This document shows, piece after piece, positions 10,890 through 22,500 of a stretch of 64,000 nt of DNA; the stretch's first letter is position 1; the number at the start of each line of letters is the position of its first letter. Source of the stretch: Primula veris (lineage: Eukaryota > Streptophyta > Magnoliopsida > Ericales > Primulaceae); contig OY821743.1 of NCBI GenBank assembly GCA_963682055.1, positions 14,109,566 to 14,173,565 of the forward strand, given 5' to 3'. Position numbers and translations under genes: made by a program. Below the pieces are notes generated by a model. The model saw nothing but the letters and a program-made list of their open reading frames with translations. It was not told where the DNA came from and made no database searches.

Positions 10890-11719
10890 TTGCTTTATTC
10901 ATTTTCTTTAATTAAGTACAACTTGTTTGATTGTCTTTTAGGATGATGTTCTAAGAATGTGATAATCCTTGCATTAGTGCTTGTTCGAAGACGTAGTAAT
11001 ATTACATTTTAGGCATTACCTTTGTTGCATACATGGTATAATTGACTCCCTCCGGACATGTGTAACAAAATACTGCTTGTTTATGTGTACATCTCTATCC
11101 TATTTCATGCACATTATACATACTAGAACCACTTAAAGTTGAGATGGTGTTCAGATTTTTTCCGTTGTTTTTGATAAATAAAATGCCTTTCGACCATCAC
11201 TGAGATGATATTTGACGTTTTTGGCTATATCGTGAGTGATAATAGTCTGCTAGATAAGAACTCTGAAGTAGTCTATCTTAGTCATTAATTAATTGATGAG
11301 TTATATTGTTTTATATTTCCATTTTAATCAAGTTAAACCAAAATGTCCTAATACTTTTTGCTTTTCTTCCTCCAAAAACCTGGCAAGATACTGGCATTGG
11401 TGGCTTGAAAATAATAGGATGCGTAGGGTAGGTGAGATAATTCGGTCAAAATGGTCATACATTTTATATGTAACTTTGTTAAGTAGCGATTGTTTAGCTA
11501 TATAGTAGGGTTTGTTAGGTTAGATCTATTTGTGTTTTTTAGTTAGTTTGTTACTTAACGGTTGCAACTTGAACTAGTTTGTCAGGTTTGGTAAATGAAT
11601 TTAGGTTAGAATTAGGTATTTCATTGCTTTGTTTGGCTTGCGTTTAGTGCTTATGTGGTTGAATTTGTATGATTTTTAGGTGTACATGTTTGTATGATTT
11701 TGTTTAGTGACTATATATC
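10890..11719. other. AT-rich spacer after the oxidase relic
   Basis: No further oxidase exons could be found here in any frame. The sequence is AT-rich with scattered stops. I see no gene or clear repeat. Confidence 0.4.
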
Positions 11720-11815
11720 TGTAAGCTCAAAATGGTAAGAGCGCTTGCACCGACGCCGAGGTTCAAGAGTTTGGTGGTTCGAATCCATCCGGATTTGTTT
11801 CTTTCTTATTATTTA
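11720..11815 (+). mobile_element. tRNA-derived SINE head or tRNA relic
   Basis: An A box-like string ATGGTAAGAGCGC (about 11732-11744) and a perfect B box GGTTCGAATCC (11776-11786) sit about 40 nt apart, followed by a T-rich tail. The 5' acceptor strand does not pair well with the 3' side, so a functional tRNA is unlikely. Borders are approximate. Confidence 0.5.
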
Positions 11816-11877
11816 AAGTAAAATATATGCAATTTGTGGTAGATATATATTGTGTTTATATCAAATATTATGCTATT

Positions 11878-12425
11878 TCGACTGAACTAAATGCACTTTT
11901 AGCTGAACTAGGTGCACCTTCAGCTGAACTAGATGCACTTTCAGTTGACTAGATGCACTTTCGGCTGGACTATATGCACTTTCCACGGGAGTATATGCAT
12001 TTTTATTGAACTATATGTACTTTTATTAAACTATATGCCCTTTTGACTTAATTAGATACACTTTCAGCAGAACCAGATGCGCTTTCAGCTGAACCAGATG
12101 CGCTTTCAGCTGAACTAGATGCACTTTAAAACTGAACTTTATGCACTCTCGACTAAACTATATGCACTATCGACTAAACTAGATGCACTTTTATTAAACT
12201 ATATGCACTTTTGACTGAAATGTATGCATTTACGACTGAAATGTATGCATTTACGACTGAAGTATATGCACTTTTGACTGAAGTATATGCACTTCTGACT
12301 TGACTATATGCACTTTCGACTGAACTATATGCACTTTCGACTGAACTATATGCACTTTCGACTGAACTATATGCACTTTCAGCTGAATTATATGCACTTT
12401 CAGCTGAACGTGCATCTAGTTCGGC
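11878..12425. repeat. 21-bp minisatellite (ACTGAACTATATGCACTTTCG type)
   Basis: About two dozen tandem units with the core TGAACTATATGCACTTT. Two variants alternate in blocks: CAGCTGAACTAGATGCAC near both ends and GACTGAACTATATGCAC in the middle. Some units carry small deletions. The array opens about 60 bp after the tRNA-like element. No conserved open frame runs through it. Confidence 0.9.
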
Positions 12426-12439
12426 TTAACTAGATGAAA

Positions 12440-12952
12440 CAAGCCAGTTTTTGGTGAAAAAAGGCACTTTTTGATGAAAAAACCACTTTTTGGTGAAATC
12501 GACTTTATTTGGTGTAAAAAGTGGTCTACTGAAAAAAATAAAAAAAAATTATATAATTTTGTGATTTTTTAAGGAAAATATTTTTTTTGTGATTTTTGTG
12601 AATTTAAACATTTTTTTGTGATTTTTTTAGAAAATTACATTTTTGCGGGTTTTTGTGTTTTTTTTACTTTTTATAATTTGTTGTGATTTTTTTCATTTTT
12701 TTATAAAAATACATTTTTTTTGTAATTTTTTTCATTTTTTCTGATTTTTTCGGTTCATAATTTTTTTTTTTAATTTAAAACTATTTTTTTGGGTTTCTAT
12801 ATGGAGAAGGTGTGTATTTTATGTTTTGGCTTGGATAATGTCGTTTTGGTAAATAAAGTGAACAATTAAAAAGTGGTACCTATGAGGAATGTGAAATTAC
12901 GAAGGTAACTAGGAGGAATATAAGTTGCTGCTATAAGCTACCTATATGAAAA
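12440..12952. other. T-rich low-complexity spacer
   Basis: Starts with a short repeated GGTGAAAA/CACTTTTTG motif, then long T runs mixed with GTGATTTTT. No gene seen. Confidence 0.5.
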
Positions 12953-13092
12953 TCCCCTTTTTAAAATGAATTAAAACGACTCAGATCGTTTTTAAAATAG
13001 CTTAAAATGACTCGGACTGTTTTTAAAATGACTCAAAACTATTTTTAAAATGACACACTGTTTTTAAAATGAATTAAGATGACTCGGACTGG
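12953..13092. repeat. Second block of the ~20-bp TTTTTAAAATGACTC satellite
   Basis: Five to six copies of the same unit as 5695-6605, including the TTAAAACGACTCAGA higher-order variant. It is followed by a T-rich tract (13093-13270) that mirrors the A-rich tract before the first block. Confidence 0.85.
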
Positions 13093-13489
13093 GTTTATTT
13101 TTTTTGCGTTTTTGGATTTTTGTTGATTTTTGATTTTTTGGGATTTTTAAAATTTTATTCTTGTTTTTTCGAGATTTTGCCTTTTTAAGTTTTTTTTTTC
13201 AGATTTTTTTAATTTTTCCATTTTTATTTTCTGGAATTTTTCTATTTTTTTTAGATTTTTATTGATTAGTTAGAGAAAATTGATCGATCCTGAATTAATT
13301 TCAGTTTTATGGAGCAATACTTAATCCAAAATTTATCCTAAACTTTTTAAGAATACTTTTTTCTTTTTTTAACACTTTCTAAGAGTATACCTTCAGCATG
13401 TTAATTTTTCTTCAAATTAAGTCAAAATTTATTTTTAACAATTAATAGACTTTCTCAATAACTATATATTTTACTTTCTCCCTTGTAGG

Positions 13490-16400
13490 GTTTTGTCATT
13501 TTCCTCTTCCCGCCTCTCTTTCTCTCTCTCTCTCTCTCCATCTGTGCTCATCAGGTATCTTATCAGTTGTTAAATCTAAATTTAACTTAAGCCATTTCCC
13601 TTAAATGGTTTTTTTTTTATAAACTTTAGTCTTTTAGTTTCCTTGTTTGCTTTTAATACTGAAACATATATTTTAGGCGCGGTCTCTGAATATGTGTAAA
13701 ATAATAATAATAGGAAGACTGTTTTTTTCTTCTTGCGGAACGAAGAGCATAATTTATTTGATGGTCTATTGTGTGTGACGTAAAAGATAATATTTTGTTT
13801 TATTACGACAATGTTCAAAATTTGGGATTTTTTCTTAAGCATGATGTAAAAAATTAGGAAAAATAAAAAAAAGCGCCTAAAAATTATACGGCTTAGGGTT
13901 AAAGATATGCCGTACCGGCCTGGGTTTATGAAAATGGATTTTTAGTCTATGATACAGATTTTTTTTTAATAATTATGTAGCAAAATGTGAATAATGTGAA
14001 CTATTTCACAATTCTTTTCAGTTTTCAAATAACATATAGCTTTGCAAGATGTTCCAAAACCCATTATACTAACAAATAAACCTATTTTAGTATCTGACAA
14101 AAGCTCTTAGATTCTAGGTTTTTATTTCCTTCCTAATAAATAAATAAAAATGTAGTACCGCTACTGTCTGGTGGTGACATCTTAGGGCCGTTCGGTATAA
14201 TAATTCCTTATACAGGACTCGCTTGACATTTGACTAAAAATATACTTTTGTATACTTTTTTTCCCTACCTAAAGACTGTTTTCCTCCGAAAAGTATTTAT
14301 TTTTAACATCTACCAACTAAGTATACGTGTGTAAGTATAAGCTGAAAGCAAACGAGGTGACTATCTATAAAAAGTTGTAATCTGCTAATGTGATGGTTTC
14401 CCGTTATGAAACTGTTATTTGCAGTTTGTAGGTCTCATAATAATGTAATAGTACCTAGATTAAAAATGGATATGCCCAATTTTAAATTATTATTGAGCAA
14501 AGTATGTCAAATTTATTTACCAAAAAAAAATGTCAATTTGATGGAAGTGGTCAATGACAAAAGTTTAGTTTACGAAGATCGAATTGTAATGTGATTCACA
14601 AAATACCCATCCCATGTTTGTTTAATGCAAAGTGGTATAATTTGTAAGTAGGTATTAAAAAGTCTACACAGCTAGATACATTTGTTACAACTTCCTAACT
14701 ACACAGTTTTTGACAGGTTTAGACTTTCGAGTATAACTTTTGGTGACTGACTTATTAGTTGTGGAATTTTGAGGTTTCATTGTTTAACTCATCTTTCTGT
14801 AATGCACTAAATTGATAACAGTTTGATGAAAAGTTTTTTTTTTTCTTGTAGATTGTATCTCACCATGGGAAAGAAGCGCACAATAGATAGTTTTTTCAAG
14901 AATGAACAGACCGAAAACAACCGAACTTTAATTAAGACCTCAATTAAGACAGTCAGATTGATGGCTTTTCATGGTTGGCCTTTCGATATCCAAAACTGAG
15001 AATTTGACCCAACAAACCGTGGGATATTTCTTGAGTGATTAGATATGGTGGGTTCATGGAACGAGAACATCTTGACAGCAATAACTAAAGCTCCTACTAG
15101 CTCGTCTCATACATCACCTGAATTCCCAAAAGAAATATTGCGAGTTTTTGCAACGCAAGTGAAGAATGCAATTCGAAATGAAATAGGAGATTCAAAGTTT
15201 TGTGTAATTATTGATGAAGCCCGTGTTAGATATGAAGATCCACGAATATCGATAGTTTTGAGATTTGTCGACAGACATGGCTTAATACAAGAACACTTTT
15301 TTGGGACTGTTGATTTCCCCGATTATGAAGGGCCGTCATCCTTAAAAAGTGCAATATACTCGGTTTTAAGTGCCCATAATTTGGATGGTAAAAATATCCG
15401 AGGGCAAAATTGCTTGGGCACAGTTTTTATGAGGGATCATTTCAATGAAATGCAAGCTTCGATTATGAGTGACTTTCCACATGCTTATTACATTCATTGT
15501 TTTAACCATTGCTTGCAACAAGCTTTATTAGCAGCCTCAGAACAGCATATACACGATCATCAAGCTCGTCCTTTTTTCAGCCATTTGACTGAGGTTGGAT
15601 TAAGGCTACGTAGAAATGCAAAGATAATGAAAAACTGAAAAAAGCTGGAGAATTGTTAGAAAATGCTAAAGATTGTCGTTGGAGTTCCCTTTTGGAGTCA
15701 CTTACTACCTTGTTGAATATGTATGATGAAATTTGTACTCATTTCGAAAAAATAATCTGTGAAGATTCTCCTTCATTAGAACGATCTAGTGTGGCGATAA
15801 TCTATGAAAATACAGGTTTTGAATTTGTTTTTGTGTTATTTCTTATGAAAGAGATTGTAGATATCACTGATCCACTATGTCAAGCTTTGCGATGCCGAGA
15901 GAAAGACATTATAGATCTTATGGAACTTATTTCCAAAAGAAAGTCGTATCTGCTACAACTTCATGACGAAAAATGGGGCGATTTTCTGGCAAGCGTGACA
16001 CAATTATGTGAAAAATCAAATTTAGTTATTCCTGATATGGGTGCTTTATATGTTGCTAAGAAATATCTATCCATCCCTCAACCTGATGACTTTTTTGTTG
16101 AGGATCATTATTGTTTCCATATTTTTAACTCGGTAATTGATTCACAGCTGCAAGAGATTAACCATCGGTTCAGTGCAAATGCAATAGAATTGCTTATTCT
16201 CACTTCAGCTCTGAATCCTCAAGATGCATCTGAGATTTACAATATAGATGATATTTGTCGGCTGGTTATTAAATTATACTCACACAACTTTACTGATTAT
16301 GAGAAAATACATCTAAAGATGGAATTTCAAGATTTTCTCCTTAATGTTGTGCAAAATTCTGATTATAAAAAACTGTCAACTATCTCGGAGCTGTATCATT

Positions 16401-16663
16401 GGTTGGTAAAGACTAAGAGATGAAAGACTTATTCACTGATTTATAGAGTTATAACTCTTTTGGTCGCTATTCCGGTTTTTAATGCAGCTAAAGAGAGATC
16501 ATTTTCAGCCCTGGAAACAGTGAAAAGCAAGCTTCGTAAAGGAACACATGGTGAAGGAACTCATGGTGGCGTGGTCAGCGAATCTTTGCTTTTGTATATT
16601 GAGACAGAAGTTGGGGAAAAAATTAGTGATGATTCCATTATGGATGCATTTCGGGAGGCTTAA
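13490..16663 (+). pseudogene. hAT-family (ZMYM1-like) transposase gene, inactivated
   Basis: A leader with a TC repeat (13517-13541) ends in a GTATCT donor near 13553; the acceptor TTGTAG at about 14851 leads to ATG 14865. The reading frame gives the N-terminus (KKRTIDSFFK), then the hAT core with SPEFPKEIL, IGDSKFCVIIDEA, RFVDRHGLIQEHFFG and DFPHAYYIHCFNH, and the C-terminal dimerisation region (AAKERSFSALETVKSKLR to SLLLYIE). The TTF-type zinc finger normally near the N-terminus is missing. Breaks: in-frame stops near 14997 and 15036, a one-base frameshift near 15620, and an in-frame TGA at 16421-16423. Family role: cut-and-paste transposase, with many plant copies being fossils or domesticated. 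I could not identify terminal inverted repeats. Confidence 0.85.
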
Positions 16664-16669
16664 CATCAT

Positions 16670-18040
16670 CCGTTCCTGTTTTGAATGGTGAAGATAAATC
16701 GGACTAGGAATACAAAATAAGTGGGTCAAAATTGGAGGTAAAATTGACAAGAAAATCAATATTTTGTGGATTATATTTTACTGTGACTGAATCCATTTGA
16801 CCACACTTAGCTTGGTTATTTTCCTTGTGATGTACCAAGACAGTCATTGTTTTCCCCTTCTTTTATTTGTCATGCTGTTTTCTCCTCTCCTGTAATTTTA
16901 ATTCTGCAGTAGTACTCTTAAATACATTTTCCAGTATTATGACTTTTTGGAGTTTATGTGGGTTATTTGTGATTGACCATTTCTCATTTGAATCGACGGT
17001 AAACCGCCATGAGTTCCTGTCACTATTCATTTAGATACAGAAAAACATAACTTTTATGTTTTCCTGGGTAATATCTTCGTATTTGAATGCAGTGTTTCGA
17101 GAAACGAGTATAGATTTACAATTTTTAAAGGGTCTTGTTATTGTATAGACCGGTTTTTATCTTTTCAAGAGGTATTCGTATAAGATTTTGACTTCGAAGT
17201 TTTTAGAGCTTACCTGAGTGTTTGTTCATCATCACCATATTTCATCTTCCTATTTTTTTTTGAATCCATTGATTATTTTAAAAATTAAAAAATCAAAACA
17301 GTTCTTTATCCCTTATTGTTTTTAAAGGTTTGACAGGTTTGTCATATGTAGAGTTTTTTTTTTATCGAACTATCGTGTTCTGTTAACGTTCTAGTTTTAA
17401 GTTTTTAATCTTGGATTGTATATATCTATAATCTATTTGTCCATGGCTTGGATATAGAGACAATGATACGGAATTTTTTGTTGTTTTACATTGAGCATAC
17501 ATTACAAATAGACTTTTGTGTAGAGTGTGAGGCCTGGTATAAGAAATCGACTAACACAGGATTTCTCAATGTATAAAATGCAATGCCTCTTGTAGAACTG
17601 TGTTTTACTATCCTTTTAACTTCAAATTCGTTACAACATTGGTAAATTAGGATCAAAATATATTCATTCTCTTTCACCACAGTACCACACCCCCACACAC
17701 CATTATTTGGGAAAACAGTGCTATATGGGCGACTCTGGAGAATAGTTACCGTAAACTCGTTTTCACCTCTAAAATTGTGTTTCTGTTTTCTGCTTCCTAT
17801 TATTTCACGAGTAAATTTTATATTACTTTTTTAATTTTAACCATAACCTTTAAATCATGACATTGAGATGCATATAATTTACTTATTAAAAATTACCACA
17901 TAAACACCAAAATGTGTGTTAAGTTACACACGTACAATACAGTACTTATAAACTTTAATGCACATATTTCACTATGTTGGTGTACTTATTTGAGAAATAT
18001 GAAATATCATCTACACACACCATTGAGAAGTGAGAACACT
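16670..18040. other. Intergenic spacer
   Basis: AT-rich sequence after the transposase relic. I found no gene, RNA or clear repeat. Confidence 0.4.
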
Positions 18041-18049
18041 GAATAATTG

Positions 18050-18155
18050 GGAAGCAGAGTACCTGACTCTGAGTCAGGGTTACTCTGCTTCCACAGCCAT
18101 TGGATCTGCTATGGAAGTAGAGTAACCCTGACTCAGAGTCAGGTACGCTGCTTCC
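18050..18155. mobile_element. 106-bp nested-palindrome MITE with 9-bp target duplication
   Basis: The element begins GGAAGCAG and ends CTGCTTCC. Its two ~43-bp arms are inverted copies around a 20-bp centre. Each arm is itself a near-palindrome (GGAAGCAGAGT to ACTCTGCTTCC around CTGACTCTGAGTCAG). It is flanked by a perfect 9-bp repeat GAATAATTG (18041-18049 and 18156-18164), the size produced by Mutator-like transposases. It encodes nothing. Confidence 0.88.
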
Positions 18156-18674
18156 GAATAATTGTTAATTTATTCAAGTAAACTATACGTAACCAATCAT
18201 TGTTCTAATTACATAATGCTATCAAATCATTTTACTTTCAAACATGTTAAGATTTATATATATACTATTTAAATAAATATAAGAGTATTTTAGCCATATA
18301 GTGCCTCAAAACAAACTTTAATGTATCTCTTAAACAAAATAACCTTGGCATAGTAACTTTTCGGTAGACCAGCCATCTAAAATACGTCGGATGGATAACA
18401 TAGTATGAGTGTATGACCCATAGTTGCTAGTATCATAAATGGAAAACGAAACGAGAAATAGAAACGGAAAACGATACGAGAAACGGAAAGGGAAAAAAAT
18501 GATTTGTTTAAAATTTGCACATGATACAATAGAATGCGGAACGAGAAATGAAAAAGGGTAAACGTAATTTATAAAAAAGATAAAGAAGTTGTTTTGAGGA
18601 CAAAAGTTACTTAAATAAAGTTATACTACTAATCTAATTGTGTTCACCTTGTCGGCATTTCCTCTCTGTAAAAC

Positions 18675-19412
18675 GGCAGAGTCGTTTTTTTAGGACTGTA
18701 TTTACTTTTTTTTAGGACCAGATAAAAGATTCCAAGTCCACGTCGCATATTATTTTTATTTATTTTTTCAATTAATTTCACTCAATTTTATTACAAAATA
18801 AATAACTCTAACACCAATTCATTACATCTCATTACACTTTATTTATCTACAAAATAAATAAATTTACCCACTTTATCACACTATTAATTAATACATTCCT
18901 GTGCTTTTTTTTTTCTACTCAAACTAAATACAAAATTAAAATATTTTATAATCATAATATTATATCAAGTTAATACTTTCAAGTAATTTATATTTTGCAC
19001 TTTTTTATTTATTAATTTTGTTAATTCCGAGTAAATAATTAAATTGTCCTCAAAAACGAAAGTAACAAAATTAATAAATAAAAAAATACAAAATATAAAT
19101 TAATTGAAAGTGTTAGCTTGATATAATATTATAATTATAAAATATTTTAATTTTGTATTTAGTTTGAGTGAAAAAAAAGCAGAGGAATGCATTAATTAAT
19201 AGTGTGATAGAGTGGATAAATTTATTTATTTTGTAAATAAATAAAGTGTAATGAGATGGAATGAATTGATGTTAGAATTATTTATATTATAATGAAATTA
19301 AGTGAAATCAATTGAAAAAATAAATAAAAATAAAATATGAGATGAATTTGGAATATTTTTGTCTGGTTCTAAAAAAAAAAGAAGTAAATTCAGTCCTAAA
19401 AAAAACTCTGCC
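18675..19412. mobile_element. 738-bp Mutator-like fold-back element
   Basis: The whole element is a long inverted repeat: two arms of about 350 bp around a loop of some 27 bp near 19040. The ends are GGCAGAGT and the complementary ACTCTGCC. A perfect 9-bp direct repeat CTGTAAAAC flanks it (18666-18674 and 19413-19421), indicating Mutator-type insertion. Arms are diverged by scattered point changes but stay alignable end to end. It has no coding capacity. Its right end lies about 125 bp before the FtsHi4 start codon, so it sits in that gene's promoter or 5'UTR. Confidence 0.92.
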
Positions 19413-19449
19413 CTGTAAAACACAGATAAGAGAGATAAATAGATAGATA

Positions 19450-19500
19450 CACATCTATATCTATATCTATATCTATATCTATATACACACACACATATAT
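19450..19500. repeat. CTATAT hexamer and AC microsatellite before FtsHi4
   Basis: Five to six copies of CTATAT followed by a short AC run, lying between the fold-back element and the FtsHi4 start codon. Confidence 0.85.
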
Positions 19501-19536
19501 TAATACACAGAGTAACTAAATGAATTGATATTAAAA

Positions 19537-22500
19537 ATGATATCTTCACTATCAAATGCTATTACAATAAAGCCTTTCGATTTCACCCACTTTTGCTTAA
19601 ACCCCAATACAACAAAAACCCATAAATCTATTTCCATTATAAAAAATAATCATTTTCATTTTAAGAAAAAAGTGGGGTTTTTATGGGTTTGTAGAGCTTC
19701 AGATTTGAACCCTGTTTTATCAGAACAAGATGCTGAGTCTACTCAGTTATTCGAGGTATTTTTTTGATATTTTTCCATTTTCTTTCTTTTGTTTTTTGAT
19801 TATTATTTGACCAAATATGTTCATGAGTGTTCGTAGCTTGATTATACTGTGAATGGTTTTCTGGGTGTTTTTAAAATTTGTATTTTTTGCTGATAAAAAG
19901 TGTGAATGGTTGAATGTAAGTAGGTTATATTGCGAATAATTTGCTGATTTTTTTCAAGATTTGAGTTTTTTTGTTATTAATTGATTATATATATATATAT
20001 ATTGATTGATTGATTGTTATTGGCTGACTAAAAGTGTCACTGGGTATCCTAACTTGATAATATTGAGAATAATTAGCTGGGTATTTTAAAATTTGTATTT
20101 TGTTTGTTATTTAATGCTAAAAAGTGTCACTGGGTGATTGTAGCTTGCTGGTATTAAGAATAATTTGCTAGGTGTTTTCCATTAATTTTTATTATTAGCT
20201 GATGAAAAGTCTCACTGGGTGAATGTAGCTTGATAATATCCAGAATTATTTGCTGGGTCGTTTAATCATAGTAATTCCCTCTCTTTTTTTAATTGGTGTT
20301 TATGTTTTCAGTACTCGAATGATGTTCATAAGCAATTTAAAACTCAAATCTTCTATGTATTCTTTTTGTGTGTGGTTGTTATTAGCTTATGGAAAGTGTC
20401 AGTAGATGAGTGTAGCTTGATTATAGTTAGAATAATTCGCTGGCTTTCCTTTCCCTTTTCCTTGTTGGTCTTTATGTGCTTGTGGGTTTTTGAGTTTCTT
20501 TGGGTTAATAAGTAAGAATCATAATCATAAGAAAAAGGTGGATTTGTGGGTTCGTAGAGCTTCAGATTTGAAGCCAGTTTGGTCAAACGACTCTTTGGTT
20601 TTTTGAAATTTGACTTTTGTTTTGATTTTGGTACTATTTGATGAAAAGTGTCACTGGGTGAATGTAGCTTGATAATTTTTGAAAAGTTGGGTAATTAATC
20701 ATTAGTAGTTCCTTTTTTTTGTTGGTCTTATGTTTTCAGTAGTTCAATGGTGTTATTAAGCGAATTAGACAGACGTGTTTCATGTTTGAGACCTATACAA
20801 GTGCAATTCCATCTTAAAATTCGGCATCATAGTTAAAATATCAATGAAGTCTAGCTTTTACACTTGACCACAACATGCCTGCAAACTTAATTCGAGTAGC
20901 GGGTTGACTTTTAGCGGATTTAAACTGTTACAGAATGAAACATGAAAAAAATGTTAATTTTTTTTGGGCATATAAGCAGGAATAATATTTTCTAATACTA
21001 AATGAAAATATAAATGTTTTGAGTTGAAAGAAAAAGTGAATTCTATTCAAGGGTAAGAACCTTAGTCCACTGCTTCTGGCAATAACTTAAGAGGTTCTGA
21101 GGATAGAATAGGGAAGTGCAGCTAGTTGATATGTTTCATGGTTGGTGATAGCAGATGATGATGTTTTCTTGTTTCCGCTTAATTTGGAAATTATGCAAGC
21201 AAGTTTAAGAATAACAATGTTATGTAACCTAAAACTACAAACTAACTTTAGAAGCTAGTTACTTCCAGTCTCTAGTCCTTGGGCATGAATCTTAGTTGAC
21301 TGTTCCTAGGCTTGGAGTTGGGGATTTTGAGGGAGAGGAAATTATAAAGAAAAATTTACATGGGAATAAATAAGCAAATCAAGCCAAGTTGCTAAATTTT
21401 GCGGTGGGTTATAAGTATTGAAAAGTTATTGAATTTTTTTTTACGTGGGAATACATAAGTAAATCAAGCCAAGTTGCTAACCTTAGTTCACTGCCAAGTT
21501 GCTAAACCACGCATTCTGAGAAAAGTAATTGAGAAGGACTTCTTTTCACATAAACACATGGCGTAACATCATTTTTTCTTCTACCAAATTTTCCTTTTAA
21601 AAGTTCCTTGCTTCAAAAGACTACGAGTTCATATTTAGTTGTTTCTGTAGTACATTGGATTCCTGCAGCTAATGCTGTCAGTTATACTAGGGATTATCTG
21701 CCAACTAGTACTATATTTCTTGTATTATTCAGTTTATCTAATATTGAGGATGGTCATCGATGTACTTAATTTGTAGTGAAAATCTATGTTGTTTAACTAT
21801 GCAGTCGACAAATGATGTTGTTTAACTATGCAGTCGACAAATGAATTAAGATATGAAGGTCTTACTTTGAGCTCATAAACTAGAACGTAGCTGACAAAGC
21901 TCTGTTCAAAATTTTGGCCGTTGTTATTAAGTTATGTAACTCGTCCCGTACAGAACTGCAAATTTTATTCAAATGACTGGACTGAGAATATGAAGACCAA
22001 TTTCTTTAATTTCTGAGACTGGGTGGGTATGGGTTCAGAATGGATAGATATGTCTTATTGTTCCTCTTGTTTATATATTTTTACATAGTTCAAGAACTGA
22101 TTCTTGTAAGCATTACATCAAATTAAACATAGTTAGTGATGGAATATAAGCATTATTAGTTACTACACTATCAAATTTCATGTAGGATTGCCTCTGCTTG
22201 GATTACAATCAATGCATAATTTGCAATATACGGAGTTTCTACTATTTTCCTGAGGCTGGAAAGTAAGTGTTATAGCTATTTCTTTCCAGGCGTAAAATTT
22301 TAGTTTCAAGTTTATTAACATAGGATAAAAAATTTAGCTGAGATTTTTGCATTTGCAGAACTTGAAAGAAGCAGAGAGAGACCGTATTAATAAACTTGAA
22401 GAGCTCGATAGAAAAGCAAATATTCAATTAGAAAGGCAAATTGTGATGGCATCAGACTGGAGCAGGAAATTGCTGACTATGCGAGGAAAATTAAAAGGAA

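Noticed and set aside
11725..11800. A functional tRNA gene
   Set aside because: A and B boxes are visible but the acceptor stem does not pair well and no clean anticodon arm could be drawn, so a SINE head or relic is more likely.
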